The notes below the pieces were generated by a model. The model saw nothing but the letters and a program-made list of their open reading frames with translations, had not been told where the DNA came from and did no database searches. The translations under genes were made by a program, and so were the position numbers. From contig NZ_VITI01000001.1 in NCBI RefSeq assembly GCF_007827795.1, positions 310,001 through 374,000 of the forward strand: DNA of 64,000 nucleotides, in the 5' to 3' direction. The first letter of the stretch is position 1, and each line of letters opens with the position of its first letter. The DNA is from Azospirillum brasilense (GTDB lineage Bacteria; Pseudomonadota; Alphaproteobacteria; Azospirillales; Azospirillaceae). Below, piece by piece: positions 56,915 through 64,000 of this stretch.

Positions 56915-56941
56915 GTCCGGGGGCGGCTGATGCCCCCGGAC
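56915..56941. terminator. Hairpin between convergent PRC-barrel and GGDEF/EAL genes
   Basis: GTCCGGGGGC (56915-56924) pairs perfectly with GCCCCCGGAC (56932-56941). No T-tract, but the 60-bp gap between converging genes supports a shared terminator. Confidence 0.65.
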
Positions 56942-56951
56942 GCTCGAAGCG

Positions 56952-59339
56952 TCACGCCGTCCGGCGCAGACGCACGGCCAGCAGGTCGGCGGCCTGCCCG
57001 GCGGGAACCGGGCGCCCGGTCAGCCAGCCCTGGACCAGGGTGCAGTTGTGGTGGCGCAGGAAGTTGGCCTGCTCCTGCTTTTCCACCCCCTCCGCCACCA
57101 CGTCCAGCCCCAGCATGTCGGCCATGGCGATGATGGTGGAGACGATACCGTTGTCCTCGCGCTCGCTCGGCACGCCGTTCACGAAGGAACGGTCGATCTT
57201 CAGCGTCGTCACCGGCAGCCGCTTCAGATAGCTCAGCGAGGAATGACCGGTGCCGAAATCGTCCACCGCCACACGGATGCCCATGGCCTTCAGCGCCGCC
57301 AGAACGGACAGGGCGTGATCCATGTCCTGCATCACAGCACCCTCGGTGATTTCCAGCTCGACCAGATCGGGCGACAGGCGATGGCGGTCGATGATGCGGC
57401 GGAAATCCTCGGCGGAGCGCTGGCGCAGGTGGCGCGGCGAGATGTTGACGGCCACCGGCACCGGCTCCAACCCGCGGTCGATCCACTCCCGCAACTGGCG
57501 GCAGGCCTCGTCCAGCACCCAGTCGCCGAGCGGCACGATGAAGCCGGTGTCTTCGGCGACCGGAATGAACTCGCCGGGGGAGATCATGCCGAAGCCGGGC
57601 TTGTCCCAGCGCAGAAGCGCCTCGAACCCCTCCAGCGACTGGTCGATCAGCGACACCTTGGGCTGGTAGTGAAGCTGGAACTCCCCGCGCGCCAGCGCCG
57701 CCCGCAGGTCGCGGTCGAGCGCCAGATGGCGGTGCGCCTGGTCGGCCAGCTCCTTGCGGAAGAAGGCGTGGCGCTTGCCGCCGGCCCGCTTGGCCGCGTA
57801 GAGCGCCGTGTCGGCGGAGCGGATCAGTTCCTGCGCGCTGTCGGCATGATCGGGGAACAGGGCGATGCCGATCGACGGGCGGACGTAATGCTCCGTCCCC
57901 ATCAGCAGCACCGGCTCGTCGAAGGCCGCCAGGATGCGCTGGGCGGCGATCTCCGCCTCCTTCGCCTCGCTCACCTCGTCCAGGATCACCGCGAAGTCGT
58001 CGGTGCCGATGCGCCCCACCGTGTCGCTGGCCCGCACCGTCACGACGATCCGCGAGGCGACCTCCTGCAGCAGCAGGTCCCCGGCGTGGTGGCCCAGCGT
58101 GTCGGTGATCAGCTTGAAGCGCGACAGGTCCAGGCACAGCACCGCGAAACGGCGGCCATGGCGACGCGCCCGCTCGATCGAGGTGTCGAGCAGCGATTCG
58201 ATCAGGGCCCGGTTCGGCAGGCCGGTCAGCCGGTCGCGCGTGGCGAGCCGCAGCAGCTCCCGCTCGTGGCGCATCCGCTCCGTCATGTCGGCCAGCGCGC
58301 AGACGTAGCTGCGCCGCCCCTGCACGTCCAGGCAGGACAGGGAGAGCGAGGCGTCGATCCGCCCATCCCCCCGCTCGATCACCAACTCCTCGGCGCGCTC
58401 CGTGCGGCCGCTGGTGCCCGTTCCCGCCGCGCCGTCCCCGCCCGGCGTCCCCAGGCCGAGCAGCCTGGCGACCCGCTCGCGGTCCTCCTCGGCGAACAGG
58501 TCGGCGAAGCGATGGCCGTCGAGCCGCTCCGCGGGCACGCCGAACAACGCGACGGCGGCGGGGTTGTGCTCCTCGACCAGACCGTCCTCGCCGACCAGCA
58601 CGATGGCTTCGCCGATGTTGTTCATGATGCCGAACAGCCGCTCGTCGCGCACGATCAGCGCCTCGGCGGCCTGCCGGAAATAGTCCATGGCGCGGGCCAT
58701 GGCGCCGAACTCGTCCTTGCGGTCGCGGCCGGGGATGTCGATGCCGGTCTGTCCTTCGGTCAGCCGCTCCATCCGCTCCGACAGCGCCTCGATGGGACCC
58801 AGCACATGCTGCGACAGGAACACCGACAGCGGCCAGCTCAGCACCAGCAGAACGGCGATGAAGAGGACGAAGGCCAGGGACTCCATGGCGAATTCGCGGT
58901 CGAGGTCGTCGGTCCCGCTGGCCGCCGCGATGGCCCAGCCCCAGGGTTCGAAGGTCAGGCTGGCGCGGACCGAATGGCCCTCGCCCATCCAGCCCTCGGG
59001 CACGCGCCCGTCGGTGAACACACTGACATGGAAGGGGTCGCGCCCCAGCGCCCGCAGCGCCAGCCGCGCCTGTCCCTGGCCCTCGTCCCGCGGCAGGGCG
59101 CCCGCCTCGATGGCCGTGTTGATCTCGCCAAGCATGGCGTGCGCCGACCCGACCAGCGCGTGGGTCAGCCGTCCCCGTTCCGTGATCAGACCGCTGCGCA
59201 GCAGGTAAAGCGCAGGGATTGCCGCCATGAGGCAGCCGATCAGGCCGATCCAGGTCAGCCAGCGGATCTTGCGGCGCAGCGTCATCACGGTTCCGGCGGC
59301 AATCGTCGCACCCGGCCTCTGCTTCCGGCCGGTTGTCAT
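56952..59339 (-). CDS. Sensor GGDEF/EAL protein, probable c-di-GMP phosphodiesterase
   Basis: 795 residues. Two membrane spans (about 28-48 and 150-172) bracket a periplasmic sensor. HAMP (L-G-P-I-E-A-L-S-E-R-M), PAS (I-M-N-N-I-G-E-A-I-V-L-V), GGDEF and EAL domains follow. The GGDEF motif is degenerate (G-T-D-D-F), so cyclase activity is unlikely. The EAL domain is intact: E-A-L-L-R, N-I-S-P-R, E-I-T-E, D-D-F-G-T-G, L-K-I-D and A-E-G-V-E. It should hydrolyse c-di-GMP. A second in-frame ATG at 59285 is possible; neither has a clear ribosome site. It stands between scaffold and capsid genes of the phage cassette and is not a virion protein. Confidence 0.9.
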   Translation of the reverse strand: MTTGRKQRPGATIAAGTVMTLRRKIRWLTWIGLIGCLMAAIPALYLLRSGLITERGRLTHALVGSAHAMLGEINTAIEAGALPRDEGQGQARLALRALGRDPFHVSVFTDGRVPEGWMGEGHSVRASLTFEPWGWAIAAASGTDDLDREFAMESLAFVLFIAVLLVLSWPLSVFLSQHVLGPIEALSERMERLTEGQTGIDIPGRDRKDEFGAMARAMDYFRQAAEALIVRDERLFGIMNNIGEAIVLVGEDGLVEEHNPAAVALFGVPAERLDGHRFADLFAEEDRERVARLLGLGTPGGDGAAGTGTSGRTERAEELVIERGDGRIDASLSLSCLDVQGRRSYVCALADMTERMRHERELLRLATRDRLTGLPNRALIESLLDTSIERARRHGRRFAVLCLDLSRFKLITDTLGHHAGDLLLQEVASRIVVTVRASDTVGRIGTDDFAVILDEVSEAKEAEIAAQRILAAFDEPVLLMGTEHYVRPSIGIALFPDHADSAQELIRSADTALYAAKRAGGKRHAFFRKELADQAHRHLALDRDLRAALARGEFQLHYQPKVSLIDQSLEGFEALLRWDKPGFGMISPGEFIPVAEDTGFIVPLGDWVLDEACRQLREWIDRGLEPVPVAVNISPRHLRQRSAEDFRRIIDRHRLSPDLVELEITEGAVMQDMDHALSVLAALKAMGIRVAVDDFGTGHSSLSYLKRLPVTTLKIDRSFVNGVPSEREDNGIVSTIIAMADMLGLDVVAEGVEKQEQANFLRHHNCTLVQGWLTGRPVPAGQAADLLAVRLRRTA

Positions 59340-59515
59340 TCTGCGCGAAAGCGTCGCTTTTTTATTTCAAACGCGCAACGGCCAAGTTGCCCGCCCCGTC
59401 CCCCCTGCGTCCTTTTCAATCCGGCTGCGACATTTTGCCCATCCGGCGCGGCGCGGCTTCGCAAAACCCTCCCGAGAGGCCGCGCAAAGCCACGCCGCGC
59501 CAACGGTCCACGGGC

Positions 59516-60229
59516 TCAGGCGGTCGGATAAAGGCGCCGGAACCCATCGGTCACCTTCGACACCACCGCCGGGTCGCGGTCCCGCCAATAGCGGGGATCG
59601 CGCATCAGTGCCTGCAGTTCCGCCTCCCCGCCGGCGGACGGCGCGCCGGCCGGCATGGACAGGGCGGCAGGCTCGCCGCCGGTCATCATCCGGTGAAGCG
59701 CCATCACCCCCTCATAGGTGGTCGACAGCCCCTCCACCGCCGCGGGCGGCAGGTTCTTCACCGCCCAGGCGTGGAGCTGCCGCGACACCTCCCGCCAGCG
59801 CTCGGCACCGCCGAACTGGGCGGACAGCCGTTCGACCTCCCGTTCCGCCTGGAATTCGGCGGCCAGTTCCTGGATCAGCGGGACCAGCCGCTCGGCGGCG
59901 AGATCGTAGACGAGCTGCGCCTGGTCCGGCGTGAAACCGGCGCCGTGCAGGCGGCCGTTGATCGCCGGGTCCGGCTCGAACAGCCCGTGGTCGCAGGCGA
60001 TGCAATAGCCCTCCGGCCCGTCGGGCACGCCCGGCGCCGTCAGCAGGTCGGGCCGCTCGCCGCCACCGCTGTCGAGGGCCGGGGCAGGTGCGGACAGCTT
60101 GCGCTCCAGCTCCAGATAGGACTTCAGCAGCGCTTCCACGCGCACCGCGCCGGTTTCCGGGTCGCGGAACTTCTCCGGCACCGTCGGCGGGGCGCCGGGA
60201 ACGGGCGAGGTCAGCAGATTGTCGGCCAT
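59516..60229 (-). CDS. Probable phage scaffold (capsid assembly) protein
   Basis: 237 residues, acidic and helical. An N-terminal P-E-K-F-R-D-P-E-T-G-A-V-R-V-E-A-L-L-K-S-Y-like segment is common at the start of podoviral scaffolds, with a C-terminal D-P-R-Y-W-R-D-R-D-P-A-V-V-S-K-V. AAGGAG seven bases before the ATG. In T7-like phages the capsid gene follows directly; here a 3.5-kb insert separates them. Confidence 0.78.
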   Translation of the reverse strand: MADNLLTSPVPGAPPTVPEKFRDPETGAVRVEALLKSYLELERKLSAPAPALDSGGGERPDLLTAPGVPDGPEGYCIACDHGLFEPDPAINGRLHGAGFTPDQAQLVYDLAAERLVPLIQELAAEFQAEREVERLSAQFGGAERWREVSRQLHAWAVKNLPPAAVEGLSTTYEGVMALHRMMTGGEPAALSMPAGAPSAGGEAELQALMRDPRYWRDRDPAVVSKVTDGFRRLYPTA

Positions 60230-60254
60230 GAAAAGCTCCTTATCGATGAAGGAA

Positions 60255-60527
60255 TCAGACACCCTGCCCACGGTTGGTCAGGGCGAGGATGAGGGCGACC
60301 AGACGGCGCTGGCCTTCCAGGTCGCGCAGCGCGGCGTCGGAGGCGTCGGGGCCGAGCGTGCGTTCCAGCGTCATGGCTTTCAGCGTGGCCAGCACCCGCG
60401 CGCCGTCCGGCCCGGCGAAACAGCGGGCGAAACTGGGCGCCGGATCGCCCGCCGGGCCGGACTCGGCGGGCGGCGCGCCCTCCAGCCAGTCCCAGCCGCC
60501 GTTGTTCCAATCCACCGGATCAGCCAT
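60255..60527 (-). CDS. Small phage protein, Bbp19-like
   Basis: 90 residues. F-A-R-C-F-A-G-P-D-G-A-R-V-L followed by R-R-L-V-A-L-I-L-A-L-T resembles the small Bbp19-type proteins found between portal and scaffold in podoviruses. Its start overlaps the portal stop by eight bases. Role unknown. Confidence 0.65.
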   Translation of the reverse strand: MADPVDWNNGGWDWLEGAPPAESGPAGDPAPSFARCFAGPDGARVLATLKAMTLERTLGPDASDAALRDLEGQRRLVALILALTNRGQGV

Positions 60528-62037
60528 GGGGCGCCTCCGCCCGCACCAGCTTGGCGGGCACGCCGAAAGCCTCGCCCAGCCAGCGCGCGGTCGCCGCGAC
60601 GTCCACCGCGGACAGCGCCTCCGGGCCGAGCTGGCGGGCGGTGTCCAGCCAGCGCAGCGTCGCCTGGACGTCCCGCTGCGCCTGCGCCTGGGCCAGCGGC
60701 GAACGGTGCTGCAGCGCCACCGTGCGCCCGTCCACCGCGATGTCCGGGATCTCGCCGCGGCGGCGCAGGATGCCGACGGCGCGCAACACCAGCGGGGTCA
60801 GCAGCTCCGCCTGGAGCCGCCCGTAGGTCGCGCCGAGCAGACGGGCCATCTCGGCGGAGCGTTCGACCACCTCGGTCGCGGTCATGCGCGGCTGGTCCAG
60901 CGGCCCCAGCCGGTCGGCCAGCAGCGCGTGGCGGATGCGCGCCCGCAGGTCGTCCAGCACGAGCTGCGACACGTCGAACCGACCGGGGTTGGCGAGCGGC
61001 GTCAGCCCGGCCGACCCCACCGCCTTGGGGATGATCGTCCCCGGCACCAGCCGGATCGTGGCGGGGTTCAGCACCCCGTCGTCGTCGGCCTGCCAGATGC
61101 CGGTGACGGCGATGGAGGCGTTCTTCAGCACCAGCTCGACCACCTTATTGGCGGTCTTGATGTCGGGCAGCGCCTTCATGACCGGCGACCGGCCGTAGGT
61201 TTCCCCCGGTGCCTTCAACCAACGAAAGTTGATGAACGGCGATTGCGCGAAGCGTCCCTCGGCCAGCGTGGCGGGATCGGCCGGACCGCTGTCCAACACC
61301 ACCGTCCAGCGGTAGGCCAGCCCGTCCGGCAGCACCGCCTCGACCAGCGGGAAACGGCCGTCCGGCTCCGCGGCACCGCGCTCCCGCACCTCGTCCGGCA
61401 GGGCGGCGCCGGGAAAGCGCCGCTCGATCTGGGCCAGCGTCGCCTCGCTGCGCCGGAAGGTGCCGTCCAACCGCCCGTCCGCCCCCTCCTCCAGCACCGC
61501 CTCGGCCAGCGGCACCGCGGTGAAGCGCAGGCTGGACGCGGCGCCGGGCGGGGCCTCCTCCATCAGCAGGCAGGCGGTGCCCACCGTCACAAGGTCGAGG
61601 AAGGCTTGGTGGATCTCCACGGCGAAGTTGGAACGGTCGACATGGGCCTGCACGATGCCGGCGGCGCGGTCGAGCATCGGGGCCACGCGGTCGCGCTCCC
61701 CATCCGGCAGCGACGGGCCGGGTTGCAGCCCGAACCAGCGCGACCAGGGCGGGGTCAACTCGGCGAGCAGGCTGGCGGCGAGCTGTTCCACCGCGTCCGG
61801 CGCGGTCCCGTCGAACAGCCGGTCCACCCGCCGCTCGCCGGGGGTGCCGCCGCCGCGGAAGGGCTGCCCGTTGGGCAGGGCGTGATCGTAGCATTCCTGC
61901 CAGTGGCTTTCCCAGACCGACCGGCGCTCCCGCGCCGCCCGGTAGCGTTCCAGCAGGCGCTCCGGCCCGTTCGGCGACGCGGAAGCGGCATCCCCCTTGC
62001 GGCGTTTCCGAACAGCGTCGTGTGTGGTGTCGCTCAT
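60520..62037 (-). CDS. Phage portal (head-tail connector) protein
   Basis: 505 residues. L-L-E-R-Y-R-A-A-R-E-R-R-S-V-W-E-S-H-W-Q-E, F-D-G-T-A-P-D-A-V-E-Q-L-A-A-S-L and P-P-W-S-R-W-F are the opening blocks of T7-type head-tail connectors. Y-G-R-S-P-V-M-K-A-L-P-D-I-K and M-T-A-T-E-V-V-E-R follow in the usual order. The portal forms the ring through which DNA is packaged. Confident. Confidence 0.92.
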   Translation of the reverse strand: MSDTTHDAVRKRRKGDAASASPNGPERLLERYRAARERRSVWESHWQECYDHALPNGQPFRGGGTPGERRVDRLFDGTAPDAVEQLAASLLAELTPPWSRWFGLQPGPSLPDGERDRVAPMLDRAAGIVQAHVDRSNFAVEIHQAFLDLVTVGTACLLMEEAPPGAASSLRFTAVPLAEAVLEEGADGRLDGTFRRSEATLAQIERRFPGAALPDEVRERGAAEPDGRFPLVEAVLPDGLAYRWTVVLDSGPADPATLAEGRFAQSPFINFRWLKAPGETYGRSPVMKALPDIKTANKVVELVLKNASIAVTGIWQADDDGVLNPATIRLVPGTIIPKAVGSAGLTPLANPGRFDVSQLVLDDLRARIRHALLADRLGPLDQPRMTATEVVERSAEMARLLGATYGRLQAELLTPLVLRAVGILRRRGEIPDIAVDGRTVALQHRSPLAQAQAQRDVQATLRWLDTARQLGPEALSAVDVAATARWLGEAFGVPAKLVRAEAPHG

Positions 62038-62041
62038 GGCC

Positions 62042-62461
62042 TCACTCCCCCAACAGGCGCTTGCGCAGCGGCACCAGCGCGCCGACGTCCAGCGCGCCCC
62101 GCCAGGAGGTCTGGACCGTCCCCGCCCGTCCCCGGTTGCGCCGTTGGATCAGCGCCTCGGCGGCCTTGGCCGGGTCCTTCTCCTCCTCCGTGGCCGGAGC
62201 CGGGGTGGCCGGGTCGGCGGCGGGCGGGACCGTGGGAGCCGGGGGCTCCACCACCGGGGCGGCCGGTTCCGGGACCGTGTTCCACCAGGGTGTCGCGACG
62301 GGAGCCGGCGCCGGAGTCTCCACGGGCGCCGGTGCCGGGGGCGGCGCGGGCTCGGGGGCGGGCTCGGGGGCGGATGCCGGCGCGGGTTGAGGGGTGGGCG
62401 CGGGGGCCGGGGCGGGCGCAGGCGGCGCCGTCGGCCGGGGCGCCTTGAACAGGTTCGCCAT
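62042..62461 (-). CDS. Proline/alanine-rich phage protein
   Basis: 139 residues. The first 90 are alternating P-A-P-A type low complexity. The end R-R-N-R-G-R-A-G-T-V-Q-T-S-W with K-R-L-L-G-E resembles the C-terminus of small proteins encoded before podoviral portals. It starts MANLFKAPRP. Function unknown; the P-A tract may be a flexible spacer. Confidence 0.65.
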   Translation of the reverse strand: MANLFKAPRPTAPPAPAPAPAPTPQPAPASAPEPAPEPAPPPAPAPVETPAPAPVATPWWNTVPEPAAPVVEPPAPTVPPAADPATPAPATEEEKDPAKAAEALIQRRNRGRAGTVQTSWRGALDVGALVPLRKRLLGE

Positions 62462-62527
62462 GGGCGGGGTTTCCTTGTTCGTGGTGAGACAGGGCCGCAG
62501 GAAGCGGGGCGGGAGCGGCGGCGCGGA

Positions 62528-62956
62528 TCAGGACGCGACGGCGGTCCGCGACAGCCGCCGGTAGAGCTGCCACGGCGTCAGGACGCCGGGCGCGTGAAGA
62601 CCCAGCAGGCGCTTGACCGCCTCGACGCAGGTGAAGGGCGCCCAGGGGGCCGGACACGTCAGGCCGCGCCGCACCGGCGCCGGGGCCACCGCCATGCCCA
62701 TCCCGCGGTACCAGCCCGGCAGGTCGAAGGCCGCGGGCAGATCGAGGACCGACACGTCGGTGAAGGGCGAGAGCGGATCGACGATCACCCAATGGCGCCC
62801 GTCGTGCAGCAGCGCGAAGCAGTGGCGGAACCCCGGTTTCAGCAGGCGCAGCCACCACAGCTCCGCCTCGCCCCGGAAGACCACCCAGACGCGCGGCGCG
62901 TCCGCTCCCGCCCGGCAGGGCCCCATCTGGCAGGGCTGGGGCATCGGCATGCTCAC
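62528..62956 (-). CDS. Phage-associated protein, possible thiol hydrolase
   Basis: 142 residues from GTG 62956, which overlaps the preceding stop as GTGA. Segments L-L-K-P-G-F-R-H-C-F-A-L, H-W-V-I-V-D-P and F-T-C-V-E-A-V-K-R-L-L-G recur in phage proteins next to portals. A Cys and His pair could form a papain-like site, but that is a guess. An in-frame ATG at 62950 is an alternative start. Confidence 0.6.
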   Translation of the reverse strand: MSMPMPQPCQMGPCRAGADAPRVWVVFRGEAELWWLRLLKPGFRHCFALLHDGRHWVIVDPLSPFTDVSVLDLPAAFDLPGWYRGMGMAVAPAPVRRGLTCPAPWAPFTCVEAVKRLLGLHAPGVLTPWQLYRRLSRTAVAS

Positions 62957-63318
62957 TGGACGATGCCCTTCTCGCGCAGCACCGGGCGGAGCCGGTCGAA
63001 GGCCTCCTGCCACAGGGTGTGGGCGCGCTGCTCGCGATGCCGCGCCGGGTCCGGCGCCATCAGGCGGCGCCCGTAGTGGACCAGCACGTGCAAGTGGTCG
63101 CGGATCAGCAGGCGACGACGATACAGCCGATCCACCGCGCACAGCACGTCGCCGGGCTCGCACGGGCGCTGGACCAGCCCGCGCCCGGCGGCGATGCGCG
63201 CCCCGGCGGCCTTGGCGTCCTGCGCCTGGACCGACCAGAACCACGCCTCCTCCGCGCTGCCGAACGGTTCCCCAACGGCGTCGGACAGGACCATGAACGT
63301 GTTGCGGTGCTGGACCAT
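62953..63318 (-). CDS. First gene of the phage cassette, function unknown
   Basis: 121 residues, starting M-V-Q-H-R-N-T-F-M-V-L-S-D with AGGGAG nine bases upstream. The mid-section (P-G-D-V-L-C-A-V-D-R-L-Y-R-R-R-L-L-I-R-D-H-L) is helical and basic, with no recognised domain. It is the first gene reading away from the repressor and so would be the first target of derepression. A DNA-binding role is possible but not shown. Confidence 0.6.
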   Translation of the reverse strand: MVQHRNTFMVLSDAVGEPFGSAEEAWFWSVQAQDAKAAGARIAAGRGLVQRPCEPGDVLCAVDRLYRRRLLIRDHLHVLVHYGRRLMAPDPARHREQRAHTLWQEAFDRLRPVLREKGIVQ

Positions 63319-63414
63319 GCGTGAGGTCTCCCTGGGAATTGCAGCTTTTGGGTTCGCGGGCGCAGCTTCGCTCTCGGGCGGAGCGCCGGATGGGCCGCGG
63401 CACGCGCGGCTGGC

Positions 63415-63437
63415 GAACACATGTTCACGTTATGTAC
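63415..63437. promoter_or_regulatory. Candidate LexA-like operator between repressor and phage cassette
   Basis: GAACA-CA-TGTTC (63415-63426) is a palindrome. From its right half, GTTC-N7-GTAC (63423-63437) is one base from the alphaproteobacterial LexA box GTTC-N7-GTTC. It lies between the divergent starts at 63318 and 63515. Confidence 0.4.
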
Positions 63438-63514
63438 TGATTAAAGTCCTTCGTCAAGGAAAATATGAATAGGTTCCTAGGGACGGGCCGGCTCGTTTAT
63501 GTGATTATCCTCCC

Positions 63515-64000
63515 ATGCTCAAACATGCGGACATTTGGCGGGCGATCGACCGCCTCGCGGCCCAGCACGGGCTGTCGGCCTCCGGGCTCGCGCGGCGCGC
63601 GGGACTCGACCCGACGACCTTCAACAAGAGCAAGCGGACCACCGGCGACGGCAAGCTCCGCTGGCCGTCGACGGAAAGCGTGTCCAAGGTTCTGGAGGCG
63701 ACCGGTGCGTCGCTGTCGGAGTTCGTCAGCCTCGTCGGCGATGCCGCGGGCGCCGGCTCGCTCCAGCGGGTGCCGGTTATCGGCTACGCGCAGGCAGGCA
63801 ACGCCGGTTTCTTCGACGACGCCGGCTTCCCGTCGGGCGTCGGCTGGGACGAGCTTCTGTTTCCCAGCATCGGCGACCCGCACGCCTACGCGCTGGAGAT
63901 TGCGGGAGACAGCATGGACCCCGTCTACCGCGACGGCGACACCATCATCGTCTCGCCGGCCGCGCAGATCCGGCGCAACGACCGCGTCGTCGTCCGCACC
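63515..64000 (+). CDS. S24/LexA-like transcriptional repressor, 3' truncated by window edge
   Basis: The first 162 codons are present. An N-terminal helix-turn-helix (L-S-A-S-G-L-A-R-R-A-G-L-D-P-T-T-F-N-K) is followed by a linker holding an Ala-Gly pair (Q-A-G-N-A-G), a possible self-cleavage site. The S24 catalytic serine is in I-A-G-D-S-M-D-P; the lysine would lie beyond 64000. This is the layout of CI- and LexA-type repressors that cut themselves during the SOS response. It diverges from the phage cassette with only 196 bases between starts. It could be a phage repressor or a host regulator next to the insertion. Confidence 0.88.
   Translation, partial: MLKHADIWRAIDRLAAQHGLSASGLARRAGLDPTTFNKSKRTTGDGKLRWPSTESVSKVLEATGASLSEFVSLVGDAAGAGSLQRVPVIGYAQAGNAGFFDDAGFPSGVGWDELLFPSIGDPHAYALEIAGDSMDPVYRDGDTIIVSPAAQIRRNDRVVVRT

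Larger units (their letters stand above)
47021..63318 (-). mobile_element. Podovirus-like prophage virion cassette (incomplete prophage)
   Basis: A run of minus-strand genes in T7-like order: portal, scaffold, capsid, tail tubular A, tail tubular B, internal protein, tailspike, large terminase, lysis pair. Many stops and starts overlap by one to four bases. No integrase, small terminase, replication gene or attachment site is visible inside the window. A 3.5-kb non-structural insert separates scaffold and capsid, and a multi-hairpin element sits after the capsid-proximal genes. Whether it is a decayed phage or a domesticated particle cannot be decided from sequence alone. Confidence 0.8.

Noticed and set aside
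47021-63318. Rhodobacter-type gene transfer agent
   Set aside because: The gene order and portal, adaptor and nozzle types are podovirus/T7-like, not the siphovirus-like RcGTA order.

Overview
The window is very GC-rich, densely packed bacterial chromosome. Gene content (an Irr-type iron box before dps, a DUF4170 gene, a ribbon-helix-helix regulator, TIGR01459-like HAD hydrolase, cytochrome c' and b561, subclass I-gamma aspartate aminotransferase) suggests an alphaproteobacterium of the Rhodospirillales, most like Azospirillum. That assignment is inference from protein style and motifs; no search was run.

Layout. 1-13,600 is housekeeping and stress: the end of thioredoxin reductase, a DoxX membrane protein, Dps with a perfect Irr/ICE palindrome upstream, a secreted Cache-domain protein, a PanE-like reductase, an EF-G paralogue, an Nramp-like transporter lacking the usual metal-binding motifs, NhaA, aspartate aminotransferase, cytochrome c' and cytochrome b561. 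14,160-32,833 is the most striking block: a minus-strand membrane-anchored trypsin-like protease diverging from a run of twelve plus-strand genes around a SrfA-SrfB-SrfC core. The run also holds two von Willebrand factor A proteins, a Sel1-repeat membrane protein, a LolD/MacB-like ABC pair, a formylglycine-generating-enzyme-like protein and two lipoproteins. Predicted locations run from cytosol (an Hsp70/actin-like ATPase and a GTPase) through the inner membrane to the periplasm and lipid anchors, so the products could form one envelope-spanning machine.

33,170-46,900 returns to core genes: tRNA-Ser(GGA), an alpha/beta hydrolase, a glycosyltransferase, a HAD hydrolase, an RHH regulator, two secreted proteins, a bifunctional penicillin-binding protein, infC (apparently starting at AUA), thrS, a degenerate EAL protein, and pyrD coupled to a DUF952 gene.

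47,021-63,318 is a minus-strand podovirus-like (T7-like gene order) virion cassette: portal, scaffold, capsid, tail tubular A and B, internal protein, tailspike, large terminase, and a lysis pair ending in a SleB-type hydrolase. No integrase or replication gene is visible. A 3.5-kb segment carrying a GGDEF/EAL protein and a PRC-barrel protein separates scaffold from capsid, and a multi-hairpin intergenic element sits between capsid and tail genes. An S24/LexA-like repressor (cut by the window edge) diverges directly from the head of the cassette, with LexA-like operator sequences between them.
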